A stretch of DNA of 64,000 nt from NCBI GenBank assembly GCA_905221605.1, contig CAJNDS010002179.1, positions 732,001 through 796,000 of the forward strand, in the 5' to 3' direction. Below, piece after piece: positions 45,421 through 55,200 of this stretch. The notes beneath the pieces are model-generated. The model was given only the letters and a program-made list of their open reading frames with translations, did not search any database and was not told where the DNA came from. Every line of letters starts with the position of its first letter. Positions within the stretch are counted from its first letter, which is position 1. The position numbers and the translations under genes are program-made. This stretch comes from Symbiodinium natans (taxonomy: Eukaryota; Sar; Dinophyceae; Suessiales; Symbiodiniaceae).

Positions 45421-45664
45421 TCCTGCAGAGCATGAGGGTTTAGGGTTTAGGGTTTACGGTTTCGGGAATACCCCGACGCATGGGGGGCCTACCTAATAAC
45501 CGGAGGTCTTAGGGAACCTAAACTAAGCGACCATTAACAAGAATACGATAGTACCCTCTTGCATCCTACAACCTAAACCTAAACCTAAACCCATACTTGC
45601 ATATATATATATATATATACACACACATATATTATGTATCACCCCATCTAGCGCATGGTGTCAC

Positions 45665-45725
45665 CTTTGCCGATCTTCTTGATGAACATGGCATCGAGGA
45701 TCATCTCCTCGGAAGATGTTCGGAG
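45665..45725 (-). CDS. PKA-R-like exon: start of CNB-2
   Basis: 61 nt encoding LRTSSEEMILDAMFIKKIGK plus one base. Donor GT (GGCAAAG|GTGACA, phase 1). EEMILDAMF is the usual CNB entry helix. Confidence 0.8.
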
Positions 45726-45779
45726 CTACCAAAACCCTAAGCCTGAAGCCTAAACCCTTTTGCACAGCAACCCTTTTCC

Positions 45780-46260
45780 CTGAACCCTAAACCCTAAACC
45801 CAGACCCAAACCCCGAAGCTGCCCCCAACCCGTTTTGAACCCTAAACGCTTCCGCCTGAACCCCTGAACCAACTCCGCACCTCTCTTTGCTGTGCTGTCC
45901 CAGATATGTGGTCAAGCAATGCAATGGTGTCGATGGTGTTTGACGATCCAGAGCTTCCCAAGTTGGCTTTAAAGAGGCTAGTTAATACAGTCACGGAGGC
46001 ATGAGCGCTGGGTTTGGGCGGTTTAGGACCGTTGTCGCGAGGTGTTAAGGGTCGGAGGGCCCAGGAGAAAGTGTAACATTCAGCGGCGCCAGGTCTCGAA
46101 AGTCTTTTGATTCACGGTGCCAAACAGCATGTGAATCTTGCCTGGGACAGGCAACTGGCAGGGAGACTTTCACATCACATGGTCAATTAGGCCATCTCGA
46201 CAACCGTACTGGGCTCGCGATTCACGATGCTTCACAAAGAACAAAAAATCTAAACCCAGC
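45780..46260. other. Intron stretch without recognised exon
   Basis: Between CNB-2 exons; nothing readable on either strand apart from CCCTAAA fragments at 45,785. Confidence 0.45.
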
Positions 46261-46276
46261 CCAGCGGCTATCACGC

Positions 46277-46330
46277 GAGGACTTGATGATCTCAGACAGT
46301 GACGCGCGCTCCTCGGGCGTCTTCTCATAC
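46277..46330 (-). CDS. PKA-R-like exon: helix before CNB-2
   Basis: Encodes YEKTPEERASLSEIIKSS after a GCGAAG|G acceptor. It matches the helix that precedes a CNB domain. The donor is not clear (TCC TCG CGTGAT). Confidence 0.62.
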
Positions 46331-47101
46331 CTTCGCGCTCAATGGTGTTTCAATGAAGCCCTTTTTCATGGGCTTCTGACCAACAGGATATTTGCTACAG
46401 GGTCTTGGGAATTCTTCGTACAAGGGTCCGGGAGCATCGTGGGGGCTTAGTGCTTGAAGGTTTAGGGTTTAGGGGGGCTTAGTTTTGAGGATTTGTTTCC
46501 AAGCTGCACCGGTGGCGTCCAGCTGTCCTTTGAAGGAATCAGCTTAGGCTTTCGTTTCATGGTGCTCAGCGGGCGTAGCAACTTAACACTCGCAGCCAAC
46601 CACCTGCTTGATTCAATCATTGCTTCGCATTGCTTCGCTGGGGGCTTGAGGGACTAAAGGGTGCCCCCGTCCTCGCCACCTTTCGTCGCCTCCGCGCTAA
46701 CGCCCGTTCTGCGGCCAACGGGTCTCTTCACCTGCAACGGGAAAGTCTTGTGCAGTTGCCTTGAACCCATACCGACAACAGGAACATCGCCACAGACACG
46801 CACACACGAGCGCACTCAAACGCAGACACAGAGACACAGAAACCTCCCAAACCCTACGTCTACTGCAGTACAGGGGCCTTAATAGCTAGAACAGGGTTTT
46901 GGTGGGGTTATTGTAGTATATACTTATACAGGGACGATAAGGGAATGACAGTAGTACTTATTCCGGCCCCTAAACCCTAAGCCCTCTAAACCCTCCAAAC
47001 CCTCCAAACCCTCTAAACCCTCTACACCCTCTAAACCCTCTAAACCCTAAACCCTAAACCCTATTCTAACCCCTTTTTTAGGCAAAAACCTGAAGGGCCA
47101 C

Positions 47102-47161
47102 CTGCTGGATGGGAACCGACTCCGCCGTGTCGCCCGGATCGCTGTCCGAATCGGCCCCGTC
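47102..47161 (-). CDS. Possible acidic linker exon
   Basis: 60 nt encoding DGADSDSDPGDTAESVPIQQ between GGTGAG and a GT donor (CAGCAG|GTGGCC). The composition suits the acidic N-terminal region before a CNB domain. Phase with the next exon is off unless the intron ends are shifted by a base. Confidence 0.45.
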
Positions 47162-47849
47162 CTCACCGGCATTTTGGGGTGAAGCATTTTGGGGCGGAGG
47201 AGGGCGTCTAGGGTTTAGGGGTTTAGGGTTCAGGGTTCAGAGTTTAGGGTTGAGGGTTAGGGCTTGTCAGGGTTTTGGGATTTGGTAGTTTAGGGTGTTT
47301 TCGGGTTTGAGGTTTTGGGATTGAGGTTTGTTCGGGTTCAGGCTCGTTTGTGCCCAGGTTGAAACTGACATAGTGCCCCCCCCCTCTACTATACTCCCCT
47401 TTTTGCTGCCGGGCTGTTGCAGTAAGCCGGGTTAAGTTTCCCAGTATTGATACGCCCTTTAGAACCTTAATAAAAATGGCATCATTCATACTCTCTTGGG
47501 ATTGATTTTAACAAAATAAAAAAAACAATTCCACAGGGGGATATAGTCTAGGGATTCTAAGGGAATAGAAGGGCCATGCCAGGAGTATATTACCCTAAAC
47601 CCTAAACCCTAAACCCTAAACCCTAAACCCTAAGGGGAACGTTTAGGGGTACAACCTTCGTGCTGCGAGTCCTCATCCCTTGAGCCATCGGGGCCTCAAC
47701 CCTAACCTCCTAAGGCTGACGTGTGTTAAGGCATCGTGTAACCCTAAACCCTAAACCCTAAACCCTAACATATAGAGCATGAGCCGGCTGCAACGGCGAA
47801 GGAGGATCTGGACTTTGAGTGGGATGCAGGATCCATCTGCTCCCGTAAA

Positions 47850-48030
47850 ATACTTGAAGGTTCATGGTACTTAGGGTTTAGGGTTTAGGGTTTATAGGGC
47901 TTATTAACCAAATATACCTGTACTTTTCACCCACGTATAAGCCCCTTAAGTGCCCTGGTATGGTTATAACTGGGATATAAGTGCAGTTAACGTTGGGTGA
48001 GTAAGTACTACCCTGAACCTCCAAGTACAC
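47850..48030. mobile_element. MITE-like element, family B, interrupted by a telomere-like tract
   Basis: Left end TACTTGAAGGTTCATGGTACT, then TTAGGGTTTAGGGTTTAGGG to 47,900, then CTTATTAACC; right end GTAAGTACTACCCTGAACCT CCAAGTA. Confidence 0.65.
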
Positions 48031-48249
48031 CCTGTCTTGATCAAGCTGGCTGGAAAGCACAGCTGACTGGGTTGGAGGACTGGCTGGAGGAGGCGTGGCG
48101 ATGTCTTCACTTTGGCGTCCGTCGGCACATCTCGAGTGTGCAGCACGCAGCACTCCACAGCCTAAGAACCCCTAAGCCCTGCAAACCCTGAACCCTTCAA
48201 AACCCAAAACAACATGCATTCTTGCACCCAATGACCTACTCAGCCCTCG

Positions 48250-48390
48250 CTCCTCCTTCGAGGATTGCCTCGCCTCCTTCGGCGAATCCGGCGCTTCCGT
48301 TGCTTCCGGTGCCGGTGCCGCTGCTGCCGCTGCTGGGGCAGCCGAAGAGGCTGCGGCGGGGGCGGAGAAGCCCTCATACTCTGGGGGCGC
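48250..48390 (-). CDS. Possible linker exon (or first exons of a second PKA-R gene)
   Basis: After CTGCCCAG the frame reads APPEYEGFSAPAAASSAAPA and continues Ala/Pro/Glu-rich to about KEARQSSKEER. It is phase-compatible with the CNB-1 C-helix exon, so it may be a linker. Alternatively an ATG at about 48,440 (MSKKAAPN) could start a new gene here. The 3' boundary is not settled. Confidence 0.45.
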
Positions 48391-48535
48391 CTGGGCAGGG
48401 AGAAGGCTGCATTAGGCGCTGCTTTCTTACTCATGTCTTTGGGGGGCCGCTGCTTCTGTTTTGGGTGCCTGAAATCTCTGCAGGGACATGTTTGGGAAGG
48501 CATAGGAGCAGTGGCCCCGGCAGGCCCCAGCAGGC

Positions 48536-48602
48536 CTTCTGCGCTGCCTCGTAGCAGATGGCCTTGAAAGTTTCCCGGTCCAGCTCCCACAGCACGCACT
48601 TC
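48536..48602 (-). CDS. PKA-R-like exon: C-helix of CNB-1
   Basis: 67 nt encoding KCVLWELDRETFKAICYEAA then QK; WELDRETFK is the typical end of a CNB domain. Acceptor CCCCAG|G, donor GC (CAGAAG|GCCTGC, phase 0). Confidence 0.83.
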
Positions 48603-48948
48603 CTGGGGATGCGAGCCCAGTGATCTCAGCCAGTTGAGGCTTCAGGGCTGCTTGGGCGAAAGAAGCCGGGGAAAAGGAGGGAGGCTCCCGCCTTCCTTGA
48701 ACTGCCCTAAACCCTAAACCCTAAACCCTAAACCCTTATAAACCCTAAACCCTAAACATGCACTCAGCAGCATGTGCGAGGCGAATCTGGAAGAGCCCAT
48801 GAGCGTAGACCCTTTAAACCCGCAACCCATCTGATGGCCCTCCGCCCCCTCAAGAGGGTTTCGGGTTTAGGGTTTAGGGTTTAGGGACCCTACCGCTTTT
48901 GAAGCTGACAGTTTAAAACCCTCCAAGCCGACAACTTTGCCCAGGTTC

Positions 48949-48993
48949 TGCGAGGCCACTACCGAAGCCGCCCGGCGGCAGTTGTAGAGAAGC
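48949..48993 (-). CDS. PKA-R-like exon: second half of the CNB-1 phosphate-binding cassette
   Basis: 45 nt encoding LLYNCRRAASVVAS plus two bases. The Arg-Ala-Ala-Ser part contains the phosphate-contacting Arg. Acceptor CGCAG|G; the donor is read as GA (TCGCA|GAACCT) to keep phase with the next exon. Confidence 0.83.
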
Positions 48994-49519
48994 CTGCGCT
49001 TTAGGGTTTAGGGTTTAGGGTTTAGGTTTAGGGTTTAGGGTTTAGGGTCGAGGGCCTTTTTTAGGGGCTTCGGGTGGGGATGTGGGGGAGTCTTTATGGA
49101 GCTCAGTCGTTTGGATCTGGGCGTTGGTTCGGTTGGGGGCTCATCGAGGCTTCGGGCTTCTAGGGTTCCCCCTTCAATGTTTAGGGCTACCACCTGCGAG
49201 CTCCAGCCGCGAACCTGAAGCTATCCCTAAACCCTAAACCCTAAACCCTAAACCCTAAACCCTAAACCCTAAACCCTAAACCCTAAACCCTAAACCCTAA
49301 ACCATGGCCACCTCCAGGTCCCTCTTGTACATCTTCCCCCACCCGAAGCCCAAAGTCCATGAAAGGAAGATCCACCCCCTGAGCCCTTAGGGTTTAGGGT
49401 TTAGGGGTGTTTAGGGTTTAGGGTTTAGGGTTTAGGGTTTAGGGTTTAGGGTTTAGAGTTTAGAGTTTAGGGTCATCCACCCCCTGAGCCCTGAAAAAAG
49501 GTTTGTGCAGGCAAAGGGC

Positions 49520-49569
49520 GCTAGCTCCCCGAAGACGTCGCCGCGGCAGCATTTCTTGACTGACTTCTC
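49520..49569 (-). CDS. PKA-R-like exon: first half of the CNB-1 phosphate-binding cassette
   Basis: 50 nt encoding EKSVKKCCRGDVFGEL plus two bases of Ala. FGEL carries the Glu that contacts the ribose of the cyclic nucleotide. Acceptor CACAG|GAG, donor GC (CTAGC|GCCCTT, phase 2). Confidence 0.85.
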
Positions 49570-50352
49570 CTGTGGAAGGTCTGGAGCCCTAAGGCCTGGA
49601 CTTGCTGCTTCCGCAAATATGTGCTACTTATGTGTCATTCTTACAGGAGCAGCTCCTGAACTCCTACCACTCAAGCGGATAAGCTTCAGGCTAAACCCTA
49701 AACCCTAAACCCTAAACCCTAAACTTTTTTAGGGCACGGCGTTGCTGAGGGCGGTGCAAGCAAGCAAAGCCAGGCCCTCCAAGGCGCCTCAAACCCCGGA
49801 CTCAATAAAGCCCCCTTAAGCCCAGAGGGCCCATTCCTTGGGGACTTCATTTCGTCCCCAAGGTTTCAGTGGTTCTACTATGAAATGAAGTGGGGTACCC
49901 CAAAACCCTGTTTAGTATGTTCACCCTAAATTCTAACTAAGGGTAGCTACATGGTCCCTTAGTATCTTAAACGGGTACCTTATATATACCCCCCCTTGTA
50001 TACCCTATACAAAGTAAGGGCGCATGCATCAGAACCCTTTAAAGGAGGTAAGGGGGACCACATTGAGGGCCCATGAAACTACGCTCAGAAAAACCCTTGA
50101 CCCTTTTGCCCCAGAACCCTTTTTAGATTCTTTAGCATGCTAACCCTAAACCCTAAACCCTTTCAACCCTATAAACCCTGTAAACCCTATAAACCCTATA
50201 AACCCTATAAATCCTATCAACCCTATAAACCCTATAAACCCTACAAAACCTACAAACCCTATAAACCCTACAAACCCTACAAACCCTAAATCCTATTTAG
50301 CTTGTTGTTTTTTTTTTTTTTTTTGGGGGGGGGGGGCGCCTGCTTCCATGGT

Positions 50353-50492
50353 AGGGTTTAGGGTTTAGGGTTTAGGGTTTAGGGTTTAGGGTTTAGGGTT
50401 TAGGGTTTAGGGTTTAGGTTTAGGGTTTAGGGTTTAGGGTTTAGGGTTTAGAGTTTAGGGTTTAGGGTTTAGGGTTTAGGGTTTAGGGTTTA
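50353..50492 (+). repeat. Telomere-like tract (TTTAGGG)n
   Basis: About 19 units, abutting the donor end of the CNB-1 exon at 50,499. In gene orientation it reads CCCTAAA right after the GT donor, an exception to the usual order. Confidence 0.97.
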
Positions 50493-50498
50493 CCCCAC

Positions 50499-50575
50499 CA
50501 GCGCCTCGCCGCCAATCGTCTTGAAACACTCGAGCTCGCCCTCCTCAATCACCCACATGACCTCGCCCTCGTCGC
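50499..50575 (-). CDS. PKA-R-like exon: beta-roll of CNB-1
   Basis: 77 nt encoding DEGEVMWVIEEGELECFKTI then GGEAL. Together with the previous exon it makes the CNB signature QQGDEGEVMWVIEEG. Acceptor CCCAG|GC, donor GT (GCGCTG|GTGGGG). Confidence 0.87.
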
Positions 50576-51219
50576 CTGGGGGTTTAGCGGGTTTAGGGTT
50601 TAGGGTTTAGGGTTTAGGGGGCTTCAGGGCTCTAACCATGCCGGCAGATACCCGAACTCTTGTCAATGAGCTTTAGCTGTGTCATCCTATTAGTGTACGA
50701 TGCCCTAAACCCTAAGCCCTACACCCTGTATGGCAAGTGAGCTCGAAGGGTGGTCCAAAAGCCACACGCCAACGCCCATTCGAACAGTCAGCGCTCTGCG
50801 TACCGGGCTAGAAGGGTACCCTGAACCACCTAGGGTTTAGGGTTTAGGGTTTAGGGTTTAGGGTTTAGGGTTTAGGGTTTAGGGTTTAGGGTTTAGGGTT
50901 TAGCCTCAACCCTAGCCCTAAACCTTATACAGGCTGGCCCAATATAGCCCCTACATACCATAACAAGGGTCCCCATATCCACCCCCTCTAGAACAGAAAC
51001 CCCAATTGAAGAGACCATCAACCTGTTTAACCTAAACCCTAAACCCTAAACCCTAAACCCCAAACCCCAAACCTCCCCCCAAAAGTCTCGGGGTCCCGAT
51101 CCCCGGAGTCATTGTGAGTATAAGGAACATCCTTTTTTTGGTTGGTTACTTTATAACCTTTAAAAAAAGTGAAGGGCACCACTGGGCTACCAAGCCCAAC
51201 AGAGCCTTCGAGCAAGAGA

Positions 51220-51258
<39 letters not shown>

Positions 51259-51467
51259 GAGAGAGAGCTAGCTAGGGTTTACTGAGGGTTTAGGGTGGAT
51301 TCCCGGGTTTGAGGGAGTTGGCCACACTGAGGGACCACCTCAAGAACAAAAACATAGTCATACTAGCACGAACCGTTCGCATCATTATCATTCCACAAAA
51401 GCGCTAAGAACCGAGGACTGTCATGTTGAGTTATCTCTCACTCCAAGGTTTTCGAGCCCTCCCTTGC

Positions 51468-51501
51468 CTTGCTGGATGAGGCGGGTGCCACTTTCCACTA
51501 C
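51468..51501 (-). CDS. PKA-R-like micro-exon in CNB-1
   Basis: Only 34 nt: VVESGTRLIQQ plus the first base of the next Gly codon. It supplies the strand before the QGDEG loop. Acceptor CCAG|GTA, donor GC (CAAG|GCAAGG). Phase fits both neighbours exactly. Confidence 0.82.
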
Positions 51502-52122
51502 CTGGTCAAGGCTTCGAAGCTTGGCAGCCCAATAACACTCTGGGGGGTTTCGGAAATTAGGGGTACCTTGTTGGGGTCCTTGTTGTAAGGGAATCCTACT
51601 ATTTGGGGTTCTATATTAGGGGCCCCCGATCTTCGTAAGCCTCCATATTATAACAAGGGCGCCCTTTGTTGGGCTGGTTCTTTATAAGGGAACCTTGAAC
51701 CACTAAACCCCAAACCCTTTTTTTTAAGACTGGAACTGAGGCCAGGGCAAACCCCAAACCCTAAACCCTAAACCCTAAACCCCAATCCCTAAACCCTAAA
51801 CCCTGAAACCTATATAATAAGGGTACCACTGGGCTACCAAGTGAAGGCGTTGTTTTGCTTAGGGTTCAGGTTTCTGGGGCGGAAGCCCTGGCTCAAGAAC
51901 AAGGTTTAGGGTTCAGGGTTCAGGGTTCAGGGTTTAGGCTCCGCATCCTCAATTTCAGGGCGTTCAGGGCATACTCCGACTATGCCCTCCAGCAAAATCC
52001 ACTCCCTAACCCGGACTTGGCAGGTGGAGCGCCACACCCTAAACCCTAAACTCTAAACCTTGAACCCTAAACCCTAAACCCTAAACCCTAAGCCCTAAAC
52101 CCTAAACCCTTTCTTGCCCCAC

Positions 52123-52180
52123 CTTCTCGCGCATGGCGTCCAGGATGATCTTCAGGTTCTGCGGCGTGTGGTGCTTGAAC
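52123..52180 (-). CDS. PKA-R-like exon: start of CNB-1
   Basis: 58 nt encoding FKHHTPQNLKIILDAMREK, a typical N-terminal helix of a PKA-type CNB domain. Acceptor CAGCAG|G, donor GT (GAGAAG|GTGGGG). Confidence 0.85.
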
Positions 52181-52475
52181 CTGCTGGTCGGTCGGAGCAA
52201 CGCAGGGGGGGTTGCGGATCTGGGGATGGAGGCGGGCCCTTGGGGGTTTTGTGATTCATTTCAAGGCCTGTGGCATTGTGGCCGAACACACCGAAACAAA
52301 CCCCAATAAACCCTAAACCCTAATTAAACCCTAAACTCTAAACCCTAAACCTGGCATCATGGGCTCGACCTTCCCAATGCTGCGGTTCTTACAGCAGCGG
52401 ATCTCGCTCCGAGACCCTTTTCGTGCTGTGGATTCCTTCCGGAAACATGGGTTCAGGGTTTAGGGTTTAGGGTTT

Positions 52476-52572
52476 ATCCCCCTTGTACTATCAGTCCTGA
52501 ATAGGGAGTATAATCGGGGGTACTAGAATCCCTATTAAGAACTGCCAGTATAAGGGGGAACATCCCAAGTTT
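52476..52572. mobile_element. MITE-like element, family C, cut by telomere-like repeats
   Basis: Left end reduced to CCCCCTTGTACTATCAGTCC behind GGGTTTAT; right end complete (GTATAAGGGGGAACATCCCA AG) and followed by TTCGGGTTTAGGG. A partial copy also lies at 21,675-21,741. Confidence 0.65.
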
Positions 52573-52774
52573 CGGGTTTAGGGTGCTTCATCGTGCTTCG
52601 GATGAGGTTTGGCTTAGGGGGGGCCAAGCCCGCTTTGACCAAAACAAATCCTTCCTTGTAAGTGGAATATAGGGGTTATTTGGGGGTTCTGAAACCCTAA
52701 ACCCTAAACCCTAAACCCTAAACCCTAAACCCTAAACCCTAAACCCTAAACCCTAAGCAACCAAGCCAAGTCGC

Positions 52775-52864
52775 ATCCAGCATTGTAGGAGTACCTGCTC
52801 TAGTCGCTCCTTCTGGGCCGCATCCTGCGCATTCGAATGTTGGACTGCGCTTTCCGCGGCTTGA
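52775..52864 (-). CDS. PKA-R-like exon: helix before CNB-1
   Basis: 90 nt encoding QAAESAVQHSNAQDAAQKER, LEQVLLQCW and the first two bases of the next Met codon. Phase 2 on both sides; donor GC (CTGGAT|GCGACT). It is bracketed by CCCTAAA (52,691-52,756) and TTTAGGG (52,886 on). The copia element starts only 70 bp further, inside that second tract. Confidence 0.78.
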
Positions 52865-52929
52865 CTTGAGAGGGCCAGAGTTGGGGTTTAGGGTTTAGGG
52901 TTTGGGGTTTGGGTTTAGGGTTTAGGGTT

Positions 52930-52934
52930 TAGGG
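52930..52934. repeat. Target-site duplication, left copy (TAGGG)
   Basis: TAGGG lies directly before the 5' LTR and TAGGG (62,781-62,785) directly after the 3' LTR. Five bases is the usual Ty1/copia duplication. Because the target is itself a TTTAGGG repeat, chance identity cannot be excluded. Confidence 0.75.
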
Positions 52935-53156
52935 TGCGGAGCTGCTGCTGGTATTGTAGAAAAGAGTTAGTGTTGGAAGTTGAAAGGGTTAATAAACCCG
53001 GAAATCATTTGATGGCTCAAGACTGGGCCATGTGCCTGGTAGTAAAAGGTGAGTGCCCTGTGGTTTGGGTTTGTTGTGTGGTTGATCCAGGGAAATCAAG
53101 GGTTTCTGTTGGGGTTGACTGTCTGGTTTCTCGTCCCCCTTCGGTTTCCCCCCGAA
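52935..53156 (+). repeat. 5' LTR of the copia element
   Basis: Starts TGCGGAGCTG and ends CCCCGAA, so it has the usual 5' TG but not the usual 3' CA. It matches 62,558-62,780 base for base except for six instead of seven C's before the final GAA. It contains AATAAA at about 52,991 inside a small palindrome GGGTTAATAAACCC, a candidate polyadenylation signal. Confidence 0.95.
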
Positions 53157-53169
53157 GGTTATGAGCCCA
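53157..53169 (+). other. Primer-binding site, internal initiator-Met tRNA type
   Basis: GGTTATGAGCCCA abuts the 5' LTR. Its reverse complement, TGGGCTCATAACC, has the form of a methionine initiator anticodon arm centred on CAT. Drosophila copia is known to prime from a half tRNA-iMet in the same way, rather than from a tRNA 3' CCA end. The match is to a general tRNA pattern; the dinoflagellate tRNA itself is not in the window. Confidence 0.7.
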
Positions 53170-53217
53170 AATTAGGCTTCCTGCGGTGTAGGTAAGATTC
53201 TACACTTGTTTGGCGCA

Positions 53218-54879
53218 ATGGACATGTTGCGGCGTCGGTCGGAACCTGGACTGTCATCCGCGGCCAATGAAGCCGAAGAAAATCGTGGTGATGGGGGTGA
53301 AGAACGGCAACAAATGGTACAAGCGCTGACAGATGGTAGGGAGGTTGCAATGATACAACCAACGTCTCAGGTGGAAAACGAAGTGGTTCCGGTTCCAGCA
53401 GCGAATCCTTTCTGGAGCGAGCGGGCTCATGAAGAAATGAGACTAAGGCAATCAAGGCCAGCAAGTCTCCCTGCGAGCGGAGGGGATAGGAGTGGTGAAG
53501 AAACAAGAAGGCCACCGTCGTTGCCAGAACTTCGGGATCGGGAACCTGTTCCAGCTGAGAGGCCATCTTCAGGGTTGATGGGTGAGACACAAGGCGAGGA
53601 AGAGCTTATTCCTGATCTGAGTGGTGAAGAACAAGGTGAAGATATGGCGGTGGTAAAGCGTGCGCTGAAAGAGTTGCTTGTGCAAACAAAGGAGCTGGGG
53701 AACAGATTGCATCGGGTGGAGGAGAAAAGCTATACCTCTGCTGCATCTGGGTCAGCTTCGAGAGCACGGAGCACTGGAGTGGTGGACGCAAATGCTGCAT
53801 ATCCGTTGGGAATGACTCCAGAGAAGCAGTACCTGCCAGGACAAGTTTTCTACACTGATGGTATGGGTGGCTTCTGGACTGTGTTGCCTGATGGGACATG
53901 GCTGCCGATTGAGGGCTACGACCTTCCAAAGGGTTGTGACCTTCAACCCTTGCCTGAGCCCAGGAAAGGGGAGGTTCACGTGGAGGATGAGAAGGAAGTG
54001 CCAATGATGCACGTAACTGAAGGGAAGAAACCCTCCAGATTGCCTCCATTGAATTACCCCATGGGAGGTTCTGCAAGTGGTGGATATTCAAGTGGACCAC
54101 CTGGTTTAACACATGTTCCGATTACTTCCTTGCCGTCAGGCGTTGATGGTTCTGCCGCACTGTTGGGAAATCAGCCCGGTTTTGTCTCAGCTCGGGAAAC
54201 TTCAATGCAAGAGAACTCAGCAGGATCGGGTGGATATACAATGGTGGATGATGTTCCATATCGGTGGAAAATGATCGCTGGGAAGTTGGAATTAGAGAAG
54301 GTTCCGCTCACAGCGTTTACGCCCGGAATGGGACAAGGACTGCCACAAGGGCCTGGTGGAAAGGTCAGCTTACCTCCTGGAGCTGTGGTGCCACGTGGGA
54401 TGCCAAACATTGGTGATAGTTCTGGAACGGAACGTCCGGAGGCTCTTGGGAAGCATGTGATGAGCCTTCCTACTTTGGCAGACTACACACCAAGCAATCC
54501 GACGGCACTAGGTGATTGGATCGCAATGATCGAACCAATGTTGTCTTCGCTGACAGATACAGGAAGAGTGTGGTGGCAATCCGTCTATACAAAGGCGTAT
54601 GAGGCGTACGCCAAATGGTTGAGTGTCTCTCCGCTGGAAAGGTTGGGCATCAAGGCTGAGCTGGAAGGGCTCAAGGGGGTTCGAACTGTGCATGTTTTGT
54701 TGGAGCAGAGAGCGGTGTCTTTGCTGCTACAAGCGATTCCGGAGAGATTGAAGACCGAGATCGTTTCCACTCGAATGTTGGGGTCGGTGATGATATTTTA
54801 CAAGTTGCTGACAGTTTACCAACCAGGTGGAGCAAACCTCCTCCGTCTCGTCACCAGTTCCCTTTTGGGCCTTGTTTAA
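53218..54879 (+). CDS. Retrotransposon Gag, N-terminal part
   Basis: Reading frame of 553 codons starting at the first ATG (MDMLRRRSEPG), 49 nt after the PBS. It would encode the structural core protein. It is hydrophilic with low-complexity stretches, a short coiled-coil-like segment (residues about 147-171, KRALKELLVQTKELGNRL) and an aromatic/proline-rich central part (GGFWTVLPDGTWLP). The conserved part runs from about 54,450 (LPTLADYTPSNPTALGDW) to LLTVYQPGGA at 54,834. Everything after 54,835 to the stop reads backwards through an inverted piece of gag and is not genuine. Gag therefore continues on the other strand and then at 55,201. Confidence 0.85.
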   Translation: MDMLRRRSEPGLSSAANEAEENRGDGGEERQQMVQALTDGREVAMIQPTSQVENEVVPVPAANPFWSERAHEEMRLRQSRPASLPASGGDRSGEETRRPPSLPELRDREPVPAERPSSGLMGETQGEEELIPDLSGEEQGEDMAVVKRALKELLVQTKELGNRLHRVEEKSYTSAASGSASRARSTGVVDANAAYPLGMTPEKQYLPGQVFYTDGMGGFWTVLPDGTWLPIEGYDLPKGCDLQPLPEPRKGEVHVEDEKEVPMMHVTEGKKPSRLPPLNYPMGGSASGGYSSGPPGLTHVPITSLPSGVDGSAALLGNQPGFVSARETSMQENSAGSGGYTMVDDVPYRWKMIAGKLELEKVPLTAFTPGMGQGLPQGPGGKVSLPPGAVVPRGMPNIGDSSGTERPEALGKHVMSLPTLADYTPSNPTALGDWIAMIEPMLSSLTDTGRVWWQSVYTKAYEAYAKWLSVSPLERLGIKAELEGLKGVRTVHVLLEQRAVSLLLQAIPERLKTEIVSTRMLGSVMIFYKLLTVYQPGGANLLRLVTSSLLGLV

Positions 54880-55200
54880 CCTGGCCCTTTTCTTGGCGTC
54901 CGAGTCCTGCTTCACCTCTTGTTCACCAGCGCTATGCAATAGCAGTTCGAATTCTGCTTGCAACATTTCAGCTAGTTGTGTCGCAGTTTCAGAGGTCGGC
55001 GAGTAGTCCACCCCCAATTTCTCCCGGAAGGATGCCACTCTGAAATGCACCGTAGGGTGTTTTGCTCTGGCAACGGATAATAAAGCATCCAATCCCTTGA
55101 TAAGCAAGGTAGCATCCGGCTCAGATGCTCGCAGCTCCCTTAACCGGGAACGCCATTGCGCCCATTGTCGCACTCCCTTAATAGCCTCCGAGATCGAGGT
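54836..55200 (-). pseudogene. Inverted 365-bp segment of gag
   Basis: On the minus strand this stretch has a 122-codon open frame (SISEAIKGVRQWAQWRSRLR near one end, GDETEEV at the other) that fits the missing middle of Gag. Flipping it, and dropping one A of an AAA run at 54,834-54,836, joins the frame ending at QPGGA to the frame starting AEDGCTKKFN at 55,202 without a stop. The ends carry an imperfect inverted repeat (AGCAAACCTC at 54,831, GAGGTTGCT at 55,196). On the plus strand this piece makes the upstream Gag frame stop and gives the downstream frame a spurious start at 55,097. Confidence 0.85.
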
